From the NCBI GenBank assembly GCA_903813345.2, contig CAIIXF020000003.1, positions 2,510,109-2,570,108 of the forward strand: a DNA stretch of 60,000 bases, read 5' to 3'. Shown piece by piece: positions 12,311 through 23,941 of this stretch; position 1 is the first letter of the stretch; each line of letters starts with the position of its first letter. Under the pieces are notes generated by a model. It searched no databases, had not been told where the DNA came from, and saw only the letters and a program-made list of their open reading frames with translations. This DNA comes from Owenia fusiformis. Lineage: Eukaryota; Annelida; Polychaeta; Sabellida; Oweniidae. A program made the position numbers and the translations under genes.

Positions 12311-13958
12311 TGGGAGAATCAGGTCTTGACAAGTCAACATTAATTAATTCATTGTTATATTTTCAGGAGAGTCTGGTCTTGACAAGTCAACATTAATCAA
12401 TTCATTGTTATATTTTCAGGAGAATCAGGTCTTGGCAAGTCAACATTAATCAATTCATTGTTATATTTTCAAGAAAATCAGGTCTTGACAAGTCAACATT
12501 AATTAATTCATTGTTATATTTTCAGGAGAGTCTGGTCTTGACAAGTCAACATTAATCAGTTCATTGTATTATTTTCAGGAGAATTGGGTCTTGACAAGTC
12601 AACATTAATCAATTCATTGTTATATTTTCAAGAAAATCAGGTCTTGGCAAGTCAACATTAATCAATTCATTGTTATATTTTCAGGAGAATCTGGTCTTGA
12701 CAAGTCAACATTAATCAATTCATTGTTATATTTTCAGGAGAGTCTGGTCTTGGCAAGTCAACATTAATCAATTCATTGTTATATTTTCAGGAGAGTCTGG
12801 TCTTGGCAAGTCAACATTAATCAATTCATTGTTATATTTTCAGGAGAATCAGGTCTTGGCAAGTCAACATTAATCAATTCATTGTTATATTTTCAAGAAA
12901 ATCAGGTCTTGACAAGTCAACATTAATTAATTCATTGTTATATTTTCAGGAGAATCTGGTCTTGACAAGTCAACATTAATCAATTCATTGTTATATTTTC
13001 AGGAGAATCAGGTCTTGGCAAGTCAACATTAATCAATTCATTGTTATATTTTCAGGAGAGTCTGGTCTTGACAAGTCAACATTAATCAATTCATTGTTAT
13101 ATTTTCAGGAGAATCAGGTCTTGGCAAGTCAACATTAATCAATTCATTGTTATATTTTCAGGAGAATCTGGTCTTGGCAAGTCAACATTAATCAATTCAT
13201 TGTTATATTTTCAGGAGAGTCTGGTCTTGGCAAGTCAACATTAATCAATTCATTGTTATATTTTCAGGAGAATCAGGTCTTGGCAAGTCAACATTAATCA
13301 ATTCATTGTTATATTTTCAGGAGAGTCTGGTCTTGGCAAGTCAACATTAATCAATTCATTGTTATATTTTCAAGAAAATCAGGTCTTGACAAGTCAACAT
13401 TAATTAATTCATTGTTATATTTTCAGGAGAATCTGGTCTTGACAAGTCAACATTAATCAATTCATTGTATTATTTTCAGGAGAATCTGGTCTTGGCAAGT
13501 CAACATTAATCAATTCATTGTTATATTTTCAGGAGAGTCTGGTCTTGGCAAGTCAACATTAATCAATTCATTGTTAATATTTTCAAGAGAATCAGGTCTC
13601 GACAAGTCTACACTAATTAATTCATTGTTATATTTTCAAGAAAATCAGGTCTTGACAAGTCAACATTAATTAATTCATTGTTATATTTTCAGGAGAATCT
13701 CGTCTTGGCAAGTCAACTTTAATCAATTCATTGTTAATATTTTCAGGAGAATCTGGTCTCGACAAGTCTACACTAATTAATTCATTGTTATATTTTCAAG
13801 AGAATCAGGTCTCGACAAGTCAACACTAATTAATTCATTGTTATATTTTCAAGAGAATCAGGTCTTGACAAGTCAACACTAATTAATTCATTGTTATATT
13901 TTCAAGAGAATCAGGTCTTGACAAGTCAACACTAATTAATTCATTGTTATATTTTCAG
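12311..13958 (+). repeat. 53-bp array of P-loop exon start plus acceptor
   Basis: The unit is the last ~10 nt of an intron (ATATTTTCAG) joined to the first 43 nt of septin exon 2, coding [16 protein letters not shown] positions run from 12364 to 13956 at 53-bp spacing, with two one-base insertions near 13573 and 13733. That gives 31 acceptor-like positions, the last being the true one. A further copy without an acceptor starts at 12311, and a degenerate one lies near 12240. 22 of the 31 keep TTTTCAGG; 9 have CAAG instead. About half of the units read GAC instead of GGC at the conserved Gly before the P-loop Lys. 53 is not a multiple of three and no unit carries a donor. Confidence 0.95.
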
Positions 13959-14068
13959 GAGAATCTGGTCTTGGCAAGTCAACACTAATTAATTCATTGT
14001 TCCTGACAGAACTTTACAACAGTGGGGACTACCCTGGACCATCACATAGAATTAAGAAAACAGTACAG
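13959..14068 (+). CDS. SEPT7: Septin-7 exon 2 (P-loop, G1)
   Basis: The acceptor is CAG at 13956-13958 and the donor GTATGT at 14069. The exon starts in phase 1 and ends in phase 0. It encodes residues 93-129, starting [14 protein letters not shown] (Walker A, GxxxxGKS/T, which binds the nucleotide phosphates), then [20 protein letters not shown] and TVQ, which covers the switch I region. It is the only one of the 31 repeated P-loop starts that continues beyond the 43rd exon base into the rest of the exon and a donor site. Confidence 0.96.
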
Positions 14069-14689
14069 GTATGTAATTAAAAAGCATTGTTTAGAACTTC
14101 TTGACCATTTTATAACTTCATTAAAATACATAGAAAATAATTCTCTCAGAGCATTTATGGAAGCTACATGTACTTAGTAAATCATTGTTCAAAAAAATAA
14201 AGATGCATACAGCCTAAAAGAACATTCCTTCATATCTTGGATCAAAATCTGTATTCTGCAATTTGGACTTTGTACTGTGTAGGTTAGCGTGTTGTTAGGA
14301 AATCACAAGGAGGGCTTAATACAAGACTACTTCTATATTAAGCTCAGAGTCATTGATTTTCTTAGAATCACTCCACATTATCTATTTAACACACTTCCTG
14401 TATTAAAAGAGTCTGGAGATTTTAGGAGAATATTATGACTTATGATATATTTATATTGTTTGGATTTGACATTCAAAATTGGGCATATCATCCTTTAAAT
14501 AGTCAGACTAAGAATCGATTTATATTCATTATTTGTATTAATTGCTCATGGGTGATTATCCTTCCCAAAATATGTTTTAGCTCATAATAGAACAAAATAA
14601 TTGATGAAATACATATTTAGATAGTATAGCATCATGTCTCTGGACCTCTCCCTGTATCTTCTAAAGTGATGTGTTAAGGGGGGGGGGGG

Positions 14690-15245
14690 GGGGGTGGATA
14701 CAAGTGTTAGTGCATAGAGCAAGAGAGATGAAATGGACAACAAAGGAATATCTCAAAATGTTGTTGTAGTAATATAGGGGAGGGGGGGTGGATACAAGGG
14801 TTAGTGCATAGAGCAAGACTGAAGAAATGGACAACAAAGGAATATCTCAAAATGTTGTTGTAGTAATATAGGGGAGGGGGGGTGGATACAAGGGTTAGTG
14901 CATAGAGCAAGACTGAAGAAATGGACAACAAAGGAATATCTCAAAATGTTGTTGTAGTAATATAGGGGAGGGGGGGTGGATACAAGGGTTAGTGCATAGA
15001 GCAAGACTGAAGAAATGGACAACAAAGGAATATCTCAAAATGTTGTTGTAGTAATATAGGGGAGGGGGGGTGGATACAAGGGTTAGTGCATAGAGCAAGA
15101 CTGAAGAAATGGACAACAAAGGAATATCTTCAAATGTTGACGTTGTAAGAAATATAGGGGAGGGGGCGGGGGAGGATACTGAGGGTTTCTGATCTATGCC
15201 CTGCCATAGATCAAGAGAGATGAAATGGACAACAAAGGAATATCT
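14690..15245. repeat. 94-bp tandem repeat, ~5-6 copies
   Basis: The unit contains GGTGGATACAAGGGTTAGTG, CATAGAGCAAGACTGAAG and GGACAACAAAGGAATATCTC, with a G-run in each copy. Three identical 74-codon minus-strand frames recur every 94 bp, which shows they are repeat artefacts. It is preceded by a G-run of about 15 at 14680-14694. Confidence 0.92.
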
Positions 15246-15734
15246 TCAAATGAGGGGGTTGAGGGGCTAATTAACAAAGAATATTTGCCTACAACTGAAA
15301 AGAAAACTGTTAAAACAATGTATGATAATACAGTGTTTGATTTAGAGTACTCTACTAAGAGCCAACTTCTCAAGTTTCAATCATCACAATGGAATTCAAT
15401 ATTTCTTACATTTAGTTGTTTGCTTTCGGTGTTACATTGTATATTCAGCAGGTTTTAAAAGTCTTGGAAAGATAGAGTATATGTTATTTAATAATGAGTT
15501 TTTGAGATTAATTTATGGTTCAGTTTCAAATTGGTTGATTTTGAATGATTGTCTTGCTAAAAATCGCCCATATAGAAAATATATCCGAACACCTCTCTAA
15601 TTTGTCCACCTCTCATTGTGAATTTCAGTTGACCATATTTGATTGGGTAAAGATAGATCAAAGTTTATCTTATATAAAGAATAAAGTTAGAATCACAACA
15701 AATTATTATTAAAAAGGGTATTACCGAGCCAGTC
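15246..15734. other. Intron 2 sequence, possible old element
   Basis: A 77-codon + frame overlaps the last repeat unit and shows no family resemblance. The phrase ACACCTCTCTAATTT near 15588 is the complement of GAGAGGTGTTTG phrases near 9885 and 53640, so it may be an old dispersed element end. Confidence 0.4.
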
Positions 15735-15959
15735 AAAGTTTGTTGTTGAGAACGGACGACTTGCTATATATGGAGTTTGCATTTAGCATGTGTTCCTTCC
15801 AGTTTGCTGATTGGTTGAGAAAAGGTCAGCGTGGAAGGTTTGAAATAATTCATGACCCAGGCTGTCACAGGCACTGGTCATCGGAGTGGGGCTGCCAAAT
15901 TGTAATATAGTCTATACGAGGCAGAGGGTAGTTTATAACTAGTCTCTGCGAGCAGGGTA
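15735..15959. mobile_element. Repeat family F, copy 2
   Basis: Shares with 11480-11554 the run GGGGCTGCCAAATTGTAATA, GAGGCAGAGGGTAGTTTA and CTCTGCGAGCAGGGTA. Upstream sequence is only loosely similar. Non-coding. Confidence 0.5.
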
Positions 15960-16431
15960 TTAACAATGCTGCTTGAACATACAAAAATACTTTTTAAAGT
16001 AATTAGTTTCTCATACATTTAAAAGAAAGATTCATTGTCATTGATTCTTTCAAGTAATTAGGTCCTCATACAATTAAATAAGAAATTCTTGTCATTAATC
16101 TCATAGTAAAGTAATTTTTCCATATTCCACAATCTGTTACTTCAACTCAATTGAATTGTGAGTTGATCTTTATATTTGACTCATTTGGAAATATTAATGA
16201 GGATGAAATTGTATAAACTTTTGTCCCACTTTTAATTCAAGTTAAGGATTGGATCCGAAAAATGATATTTGTTGGATTTTCCAAGAATTGCAATACATTT
16301 TCTTTATTATGGTAAAAGGAAAATCAACATGTTTATTTAAGGGAATTGATTGCTTACAAAGTTTCATTCCTTTAAAAAGATAGCTTCATTTGGAGTCTTT
16401 TGTTCAAAAAATATACAAACCAATGCTCTTT

Positions 16432-16515
16432 CCAAGGGTATATAGTATGTGTATGTAACTTTCCAAGGGTATATAGTATGTGTATGTAACTTTCCAATGG
16501 TATATAGTATGTGTA
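16432..16515. repeat. 31-bp tandem repeat, 3 copies
   Basis: Three near-identical units each contain TATATAGTATGTGTATGT after CTTTCCAAGGG. Short intronic array. Confidence 0.85.
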
Positions 16516-16896
16516 TGTGACTCTCATAGTTTAAACTGTTTATATTTGTCCAATAGAGAATGAGTATTTAATCTGCACCTCAGGGTTGGGAAAACGAGAT
16601 TTTATCAATATGCAGAAAGAAGCAGTAAATGTCAATGCGACCTCCTTGACTATGATTAAATTAACAGCTAAAGTGCATTTATATGTTTCAAATTATAATC
16701 TTTAATTAATAAATTTAGTTTAAATGACAGATATTGCTTTAAATGAACAGGGGTTGATGAAGACTTGTGTAGCTTTTCAGTGAAATTAGTAGGCTGTCTA
16801 GTGTCTATGTACCCTGGGCCTCTGCTAGCTTACAATACTAAACTCTGACTACTACAGGTCATTTGAATGATTTTTTCATTGTGATTTATTTTCATA

Positions 16897-16966
16897 GAAA
16901 ATAATCAAATATGAGAGATTTGATGTTGTTAAATTAACATCAAATCTCTCACATTTGATTATTTTC
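16897..16966. other. Near-perfect 70-nt hairpin
   Basis: The 31-bp arms differ at a single position and flank an 8-nt loop (GTTAAATT) at 16928-16935. The left arm begins GAAAATAATCAAAT and the right arm ends ATTTGATTATTTTC. The size would suit a pre-miRNA-like foldback, but near-perfect pairing equally fits a young MITE or a replication slip. A family C repeat starts ~20 bp downstream. Confidence 0.85.
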
Positions 16967-16987
16967 CAAAGTGACATTATGGTGACA

Positions 16988-17128
16988 TTATGTCACCACC
17001 AAAAGTAGTGACATAATCATTTTAGTCTCCAACTTTTTGTGACAGCATTGTCGGGCTGGCACCCTGTGGTCAGTGTTCAGTTTCTGTAACAAATGGCAGG
17101 TTGTGACATTTTGCATGTTAATACCTTA
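16988..17128 (+). mobile_element. Repeat family C, copy 2
   Basis: Starts TGTCACCACCAAAAGTAGTG and ends with AACAAATGGCAGGTTGTGAC, a TTTTGCATGTT block and ATACCTT. About 140 bp and clearly of the same family as the copies at 25343, 29655 and 40813. Confidence 0.75.
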
Positions 17129-18440
17129 TTTCACTTTAAATGACAGTTTGAATGTGAAATGTTCTATGTTAGCGACTTATATGCGAAAAAAAACAATGTC
17201 ATGATATCCGAATGTGTAATTTGATTAGACACAGACTAAATCATAGATTTATCTCTAGTTATTTTAAGAGTCTAGCTGAAATCCAGCTATTGGAAAGAGT
17301 ACTACAATGTTAAGCAATCAATGATTGGATTGGGCCAAATTTTTCTTTGTCTTCTCAATATGTGACACTTTATTGTTCTGAATGTATTATTTAAGAACAG
17401 ATGCCAGATGTGTGTGCAGCCATCAATTCATGGAGCTTCAGACTATTTATCTACCCTTGTCAAGACCTTAACTCTATGTTCACTCTTAAGATCAGAATGA
17501 TTCATTCATGTAATATCTAATCTAATCAGACGCTATATCACCTGTTAATAATCAATATTAAATTTATATTCATAGGCAGCCGCAATGAAAGCTATTTTTG
17601 AGATCATTAACATCTTAGTATCAAAACTTGAAAATCGTCTTCAAAAGTCAGAGGGTGATCCAGCTTGCTATTTGTGATTCAGAGTAAATTTAATTCAAAG
17701 ATTATGTTATAATCAATGACGCATTAATAAGAGCTGGAATTGATAACAGATATATTTTAAGAATGACTGTTTGGATTTCTGTCTTCCAAGAAGTATTACT
17801 TACATTATTATGATGTTATATTCCAAAAATAAAACTTGTTTTTATTCTGGCTGATGGCTGAAATGACTCATATATCGGCTAATCTTGCCTCAGCAGGGGT
17901 TTCTCTAGAATTTCTCACAACAGGCTGAATAAATGAAAACAACAGGCAAAATTAATGGAAATCATAAATTTTTAAGTTTTTGGTACGATCGTGACTTTTT
18001 GGCATTCAGTTTTCCCTTTAAATGTACCTGAGGGAGGGGATGGTCAGAAGTCAGAAGCTAATAGCAGGCCATGATTTCTCATGATGGGGGGGGGTTGAGG
18101 CTATATTCGAGACTGATATCAGCCTGGCGTCTAAGGAGGGAGGGGAAGAGTGGTTAGTAGACAAAGTGATTCAGCTTTGTCTAATAAACACTATATGACC
18201 CCAAATGTCCCTAGCATCAATTTAAACAAATTTTCATCTAGCCTCACATGAATTGGAAAGCTAGAGATTATCCCCAGACAGACAGATGTAGAGAAGACAC
18301 AACATGTCCAAACATCAAAATGCTCTTCATTCAAACATTAAACAGGGCATATCGGGATTTTTAAAACAACAGATTTGATTTCAAATGGCCATGTTGATAT
18401 TCAGTTCCAAATCTACTGACCATTTCTTCTTAGGACACCT
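17129..18440. other. Intron 2 sequence with one old repeat
   Basis: A reverse-complement fragment of family E (CTCACAACAGGCTGAATAAA, then AACAACAGGCAAAATT) lies at about 17895-17975. Nothing gene-like is seen otherwise. Confidence 0.5.
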
Positions 18441-18443
18441 AAT

Positions 18444-18484
18444 ACAGTAAAACCTGTCTAATCTGAGCGCCACTGGGACTTGGG
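18444..18484. mobile_element. Pogo/Tc1-like terminal sequence fragment
   Basis: TACAGTAAAACCTGTCTAAT, continuing CTGAGCGCCACTGGGAC, resembles the terminal repeats of pogo/Tigger-type elements that begin CAGTARAACC. Only one end was found here, directly before a family D element. The assignment rests on this short similarity. Confidence 0.35.
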
Positions 18485-18663
18485 CATCCTCCTATCACAG
18501 GGCTTCAAAATCCAGAATATATTCTTTCTTTTTACCCCCTGCGATAAGCAGTTAGCATTTCCCCGATTAAGAACTCGCAATCTGAATCTGATTGGCTGTC
18601 GCAACACTGTGACAGTGGGGGGAAGAAGGAGGTAAGGATTGTGGATACCTGCTTAGGAGGATG
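18485..18663 (+). mobile_element. MITE family D, copy 1 (internally deleted)
   Basis: The ends are CATCCTCC and GGAGGATG as inverted repeats. The interior carries GGGCTTCAAAATCCAGAATA, CCCCTGCGATAAGCAGTTAG and GCTGTCGCAACACTGTGACA. The reverse complement of all three blocks is found in longer copies at 29982-30230 and 44324-44571. This copy lacks about 70 bp present in those. Confidence 0.8.
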
Positions 18664-18911
18664 TGACTTGGGAGGAGTCCAAATTTTGAAGTTTTTTAAC
18701 ATGAATGTCAGTGGTAGATTAAGATATTGGACTGAAAAATTCATTTTGAGGGTTGTTCAATAAATTGGAAGGATGTTCAATAAATTGGAAGAATGTTCAG
18801 ATATACCGATTCTACCCCAGTGTACAAGCTGAAAAACTGTTTCGGACTTGTAAATCAGAATTATTTATGTTCCATGGACTTTGTTGAATTTATATCCTTT
18901 GTATTTTATAG

Positions 18912-19012
18912 GTAGAAAAGACGCAGGTTTTACTGAAGGAGGGAGGTGTGCAGCTGAGGCTAACAGTTGTAGATACACCTGGATTTGGTGATGCTGTTGA
19001 CAATAGTAATTG
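18912..19012 (+). CDS. SEPT7: Septin-7 exon 3 (G3/switch II)
   Basis: The acceptor is TATAG at 18907-18911 and the donor GTAAGT at 19013. It starts in phase 0 and ends in phase 2 (TG of a Cys codon finished in exon 4). It encodes residues 130-162: [20 protein letters not shown] followed by the G3 motif DTPGFGD and AVDNSN. The DTPGFGD Asp/Gly coordinate Mg2+ and the gamma-phosphate region in septin GTPases. A tandem array begins only a few bases beyond the donor. Confidence 0.95.
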
Positions 19013-19015
19013 GTA

Positions 19016-20530
19016 AGTTTGCCATGGTCACATAATCTGCAATGGTCACATTATCTGTGATGGCCGTACAATCTGCAATGCTCACTTTATATGCAATGGT
19101 CATATCATATCATCTGTGATGGTTATACGATCTGCAGTGATCACATAGTTTGCCATGGTCATATAATCTATCATGGTCACATAATTTGTAATAGTCGCAT
19201 AATCTACAATAGTCACATCTGTAATGGTAATACAATCTGCAATGGTCCCATTATCTGTGATGGTCATACAATTTGCAAAGCTCACTTTATATGTAATGGT
19301 CATATTATCTGTGATGGTTATAAGATCTGCACTCAGTGATCACATAATCTGCAATGGTCACATTATCTGAATTAATGGTCATAGAATCATGCAATGGTCA
19401 CGTAATATGTAATGGTCATATTATCTGTGATGGTTATAAGATCTGCACTCAGTGATCACATAATCTGCAATGGTCACATTATCTGAATTAATGGTCATAC
19501 AATCATGCAATGGTCACATAATATGCAATGATCATACAATCTGCAATGGTCACATAATATGTAATGGTCATACAGTCATGCAATGGTCAAATAATATCTA
19601 ATGGTCGTACAATCATGTAATGGTCAAATAATATGTAATGGTCATACAATCATGCAATGGTTAAATAATATCTAATGGTCATACAGTCATGCAATGGTCA
19701 AATAATATGTAATGGTCATACAGTCATGCAATGGTCAAATAATATGTTATGGTCATACAGTCATGGAATGGTCAAATAATATCTAATGGTCATACAGTCA
19801 TGCAATGGTCAAATAATATCTAATGGTCATACAGTCATGCAATGGTCAAATAATATGTAATGGTCATACAGTCATGCAATGGTCAAATAATATGTAATGG
19901 TCATACAGTCATGCAATGGTCAAATAATATGCAATGATCATACAATCTGCAATGGTCAAATAATATGTAATGGTCATACAATCATGTAATGGTCAAATAA
20001 TATGTAATGGTCATACAGTCATGCAATGGTCAAATAATATGTAATGGTCATACAGTCATGCAATGGTCAAATAATATGTAATGGTCATACAGTCATGCAA
20101 TGGTCAAATAATATGTAATGGTCATACAGTCATGCAATGGTCAAATAATATGTAATGGTCATACAGTCATGCAATGGTCAAATAATATCTAATGGTCATA
20201 CAGTCATGCAATGGTCAAATAATATGTAATGGTCATACAGTCATGCAATGGTCAAATAATATGTAATGGTCATACAGTCATGCAATGGTCAAATAATATG
20301 TAATGGTCATACAGTCATGCAATGGTCAAATAATATGTAATGGTCATACAGTCATGCAATGGTCAAATAATATGTAATGGTCATACAGTCATGCAATGGT
20401 CAAATAATATGCAATGATCATACAATCTGCAATGGTCAAATAATATGTAATGGTCATACAGTCATGCAATGGTCAAATAATATGTAATGGTCATACAGTC
20501 ATGCAATGGTCAAATAATATGTAACGGTTT
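19016..20530. repeat. AATGGTCA tandem array, 18-bp units in 37-bp order
   Basis: The first part (19016-19560) consists of diverged 18-bp units such as AATGGTCACATAATCTGC. The second part (about 19560-20530) is a homogeneous 37-bp higher-order unit made of AATGGTCATACAGTCATGC followed by AATGGTCAAATAATATGT. The array begins within about 5 nt of the exon 3 donor. Frames rich in I-C-N-G-H on the + strand and T-I-T on the - strand are repeat artefacts. Confidence 0.93.
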
Positions 20531-20699
20531 AATCTGCCAGCTATCCCAGTGCTAACATTAAGTGAAATAGAAATGTTCATGATTAAAAGATGGCATATTG
20601 GCATAGAACCTTGATGAACTAGACTAAATACAAATACGAACTAATACAGACACCTTTAGCACAATCTGCTGTTGTTGCTTGCAACTAAAGACATGCATT

Positions 20700-20940
20700 C
20701 TCTTTTGGTCACATTGTCTCCCATGGCTGCATAATCTATAAAAGTCGCATAATCTACCAAAGTCACTTGATCTCTTAATGGTTGTACAATCTATAATGGT
20801 CACATAATCTGTACTGGTCACATTATCTTTTAATGGTTGTACAATCTATAATGGTCACATAATCTGCAATGGTCCCATTATCTGTGATTGTCATGCAATT
20901 TGAAATGGTCACAAATTATGAAATGGTCGAATTTTCTGAG
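20700..20940. repeat. Outlying units of the AATGGTCA array
   Basis: Diverged copies of the same 18-bp unit (for example TAATGGTTGTACAATCTATA and AATGGTCACATAATCTG) resume after a gap of about 170 bp. This suggests that 20531-20700 was inserted into or diverged within one original array. Confidence 0.75.
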
Positions 20941-21940
20941 ATTTTTATGTTATGAGAGGTTTCCGATATGGGGTATATCCTGTGGGAAATATATATATCT
21001 TAACGAGGGCCTGAAGAGTCCTACTTAAGATGTCATATTTCCCGAGGCATATACCCCATATTTCAAAACTGAGCATCACATAACTAATTTATCCTATGTA
21101 TGTATGTATGTATATATTTATTGCCCTTTATATAAAGGAGATACATGTATACAATTTATGTTAAATTGAAAATAATCACTATTTACAAACAAACAATGTC
21201 GTTGCTTTTTAACTGACGACGACGCCTAGCTACCGCGTAGACGCACGCCGCCGGCCAAGATTGGCCTAGCACCTAATTGTAACGCAATTATAAAAAAGTA
21301 ACTATATTTTACAAACGCTCATTGCTTTGTTGTTTGTTTTGTTTGTTTTTTTTGAACCGACAACGACGCCTAGCTACCGCGTAGACAAACGCCGTAGGTA
21401 AGTGAAGTATGATAAGTGAAGTTTCACAAGTAATGTATAAAACTTTTCTAATCAGAGTGTCTCTCTCTTGGACCAGTCAAAAATAAAAGGATGTTCGGTG
21501 CACATTTCAAGATTTTTAACATGGCAATTTTATTAATGGCAGATTTAAAAAAAATGAGACAGGAAAAAGTGTTCACATTGAGATTTGATCAGATTACATA
21601 CGTGTCAGATATAGTTCTACAGGATTTGAAATCTAACGTCATCATTATTGAATAACCTGGTGATAGTACCATAGCTTATGACACTTTGGCGGGTTCCTTT
21701 CCGGTAGATTTAAATCATCAGACAAGATAATTTGTTTTTCCTGAATAACCACGCCTGAAGACATTGTTTGGCATCTGACTTCTCAAGTCAATCTGATGAG
21801 TTCATTTTGTCTGACACAGTCAGGTAGGTTATGGCAACTGTATTTTGAAGATAAAGTCATTCGGATCAAATTCCGTGGTGCCTTCTTCAATAACAGGCCG
21901 TCACATCATGGCTTGTCGCCATCCCGTATTTATAAGCTGT
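20941..21940. other. Intron 3 sequence with a 24-bp direct repeat
   Basis: CGACGCCTAGCTACCGCGTA occurs at about 21222 and again at about 21365. Both copies are embedded in related ATTTTACAAAC and CATTGCTTT sequence, so the segment was locally duplicated. TATG microsatellite at about 21097-21115. No gene is seen. Confidence 0.55.
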
Positions 21941-22107
21941 TTTGCTGGCTTTGCGTTGATATACACATTGTTCGAAAGATGACCCGTCTTGGAGACACTT
22001 TCTGTTTTAAATAATCTTAATATCAAATTATTTAGGTTCATATTGTGAGTCATTGACAAGTACTTTCTGACATACATATTGTTCCAAAGATGAACTGCCT
22101 CAGGGTA

Positions 22108-22200
22108 TCATTAGCAGCAGGCAACAGGCGATTTTCACAGGTTGTTTTCACAAAATCGCCTGTTGTTTTAAGGGACTTTTCAAGTTTTCCATGTTAAAGG
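22108..22200. mobile_element. Repeat family E, copy 2
   Basis: Carries ATTAGCAGCAGGCAACAGGC and CGCCTGTTGTTTTAAGGGAC, matching 6347-6440. Truncated relative to that copy. Confidence 0.6.
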
Positions 22201-22539
22201 AGCACATAGGTTATCACAAACAATTTTATACAATTCTAACTCAAATGTTTTCTGATCATGAACATGGGTGTATCTTTTAGACCCATAGTGTCATCTTCAA
22301 CAAAAGTGGATATAATGATGATTTAGTTAATCGGAGTGATTTTAAAGGGGCAATGGACCAATCATACTTTTTCAAAAATGTTTACCTAATTTTCACCAAA
22401 AATGCAACCTTTTTATATTGTTGATTGTTGAAACCTTTACGATTACCATTTATTTAGCCAGTTGTCAGAAAATATATCGAATTACTTTGTTTCACACTCC
22501 CATTGATATAAAATATTTGAGACAACGGCATTTTGCACT

Positions 22540-22925
22540 ATTCATTTTGACATATGCCTTGTTCGGAATATGACTTGTCTCAAAGACATTTATTCCTTTT
22601 AAATAGATACTATTGAATGACGACACTTCGACTATACCTTCCTTGACATTAAACATTTGACACAATGGTGTATTACATTACTTTTGATACACACCTTGTT
22701 CGCAATATGACCTGTCATAAAGACAATATTCGTTTTAAATAGATCTTAATATTTAAATACTGCGCTTTAAGGCTTTACCTTCCTTGACATTAAACATTTG
22801 AAACAATGGTGTATTACATTACTTTTGATACACACCTTGTTCGCAATATGACCCGTCGTAAAGACAATATTCGTTTTAAATAGATCTTAATATTTAAATA
22901 CTGCGCTTTAAGGCTTAACTCTCAT
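22540..22925. repeat. ~148-bp tandem repeat, 2 close and 1-2 diverged copies
   Basis: CACACCTTGTTCGCAATATG with AAAGACAATATTCGTTTTAA and ACTGCGCTTTAAGGCTT occurs twice (from about 22697 and 22830) with few differences. More diverged copies precede it near 21950, 22060 and 22545. Confidence 0.8.
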
Positions 22926-23717
22926 AGACATTTGATATATGATGAGTCGAGGCTTCCTGCATTCGTGTAGACAAACACGTTGTCATGGTGAAACCAAAAG
23001 GACCTGGATGACATTTCATTTGAAATCTTAAATCTGATATCTGGTTAAACTATGTCTTGAAATTTCAAAAATTTTCAGGCCATGATGTTTCCAAAGTTTT
23101 CGATTTTGATTACTAAAATCACCTGGCACGCAGTAGTTTACTATATTAATGTCAATTCTAAAAAGCAGCGAAAAAGATTGGGTATACATAATATACAGAT
23201 ACTAGTTTTCTGCATGAAAAAAATCAAAATTCTGCAAAAAATTCTGCAAGAAAAAAAGCAAATTCTGCAAGGAGAAAATCAAAATTCTGCACAAATTTTC
23301 AAAAAAAGTCCAAATTCTGCAATCTTTTAAAACGAAAACGGAAGTCAGCTACTTTCTAGGTAAGAACTGCGCGTCATTAGCGAACTCGCTTTAGCCAATT
23401 TAAAATGGATAGAATGTTGAATTTCACGGTGAAATCGTACTTGTACTCAATAATGATTGATTGTTGGACATAAACAGACACTCTTCAAATACCCCGCAAA
23501 GGTAGGAGATCATAAAATATGTAATTTCTGGTAATTCCGCGGGATTTTCATGAAAATCAGGGATTCTGCAAAAAATTGAAGTTTTGTCAAATTCCGTCCA
23601 CGCCGCGGAATTACGGAATACTAGTATCTATGACATATGTAATTTTGCATATTATAGAAAGGTTATTTTATAAATACCATATCTGTGTTTCCAGCCGAAT
23701 TTATCAATGCCTTGCAT

Positions 23718-23848
23718 TCAAAGAGCCAATGAAGAGAGGAGCATATTATACATAAATGAACCTTTGTATTTAGTAAAAAACGTTAATTTCAAAACATGTA
23801 TCTACTTTCAGCTGGCAGCCAGTGATTGACTTTATTGATGGCAATCAT
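23718..23848 (+). repeat. Partial duplicate of exon 4 start with its acceptor
   Basis: A ~130-bp direct duplicate of 23849-23979. It contains the same upstream intron sequence (GAACCTTTGTATT, TTAATTTCAAAACAT), an intact CTACTTTCAG at 23802-23811, and the first ~36 nt of exon 4 ([10 protein letters not shown]), and it diverges after that. No donor follows. If this acceptor were used, the frame would run through the second copy's intron tail to TAA at about 23901. Confidence 0.92.
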
Positions 23849-23941
23849 AAACCAATGAAAGAGAGCAGAGAAGAGCATATAAGAACTGAACCTTTGTATT
23901 AAGTAAAAAACTTTAATTTCAAAACATTTATCTACTTTCAG

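Noticed and set aside
12311-13958. CRISPR-like regular repeat array
   Set aside because: There are no unique spacers; the whole 53-bp unit is repeated and is homologous to the adjacent septin exon.
14707-15119. Three overlapping 74-codon minus-strand frames
   Set aside because: Identical frames offset by 94 bp, caused by the tandem repeat.
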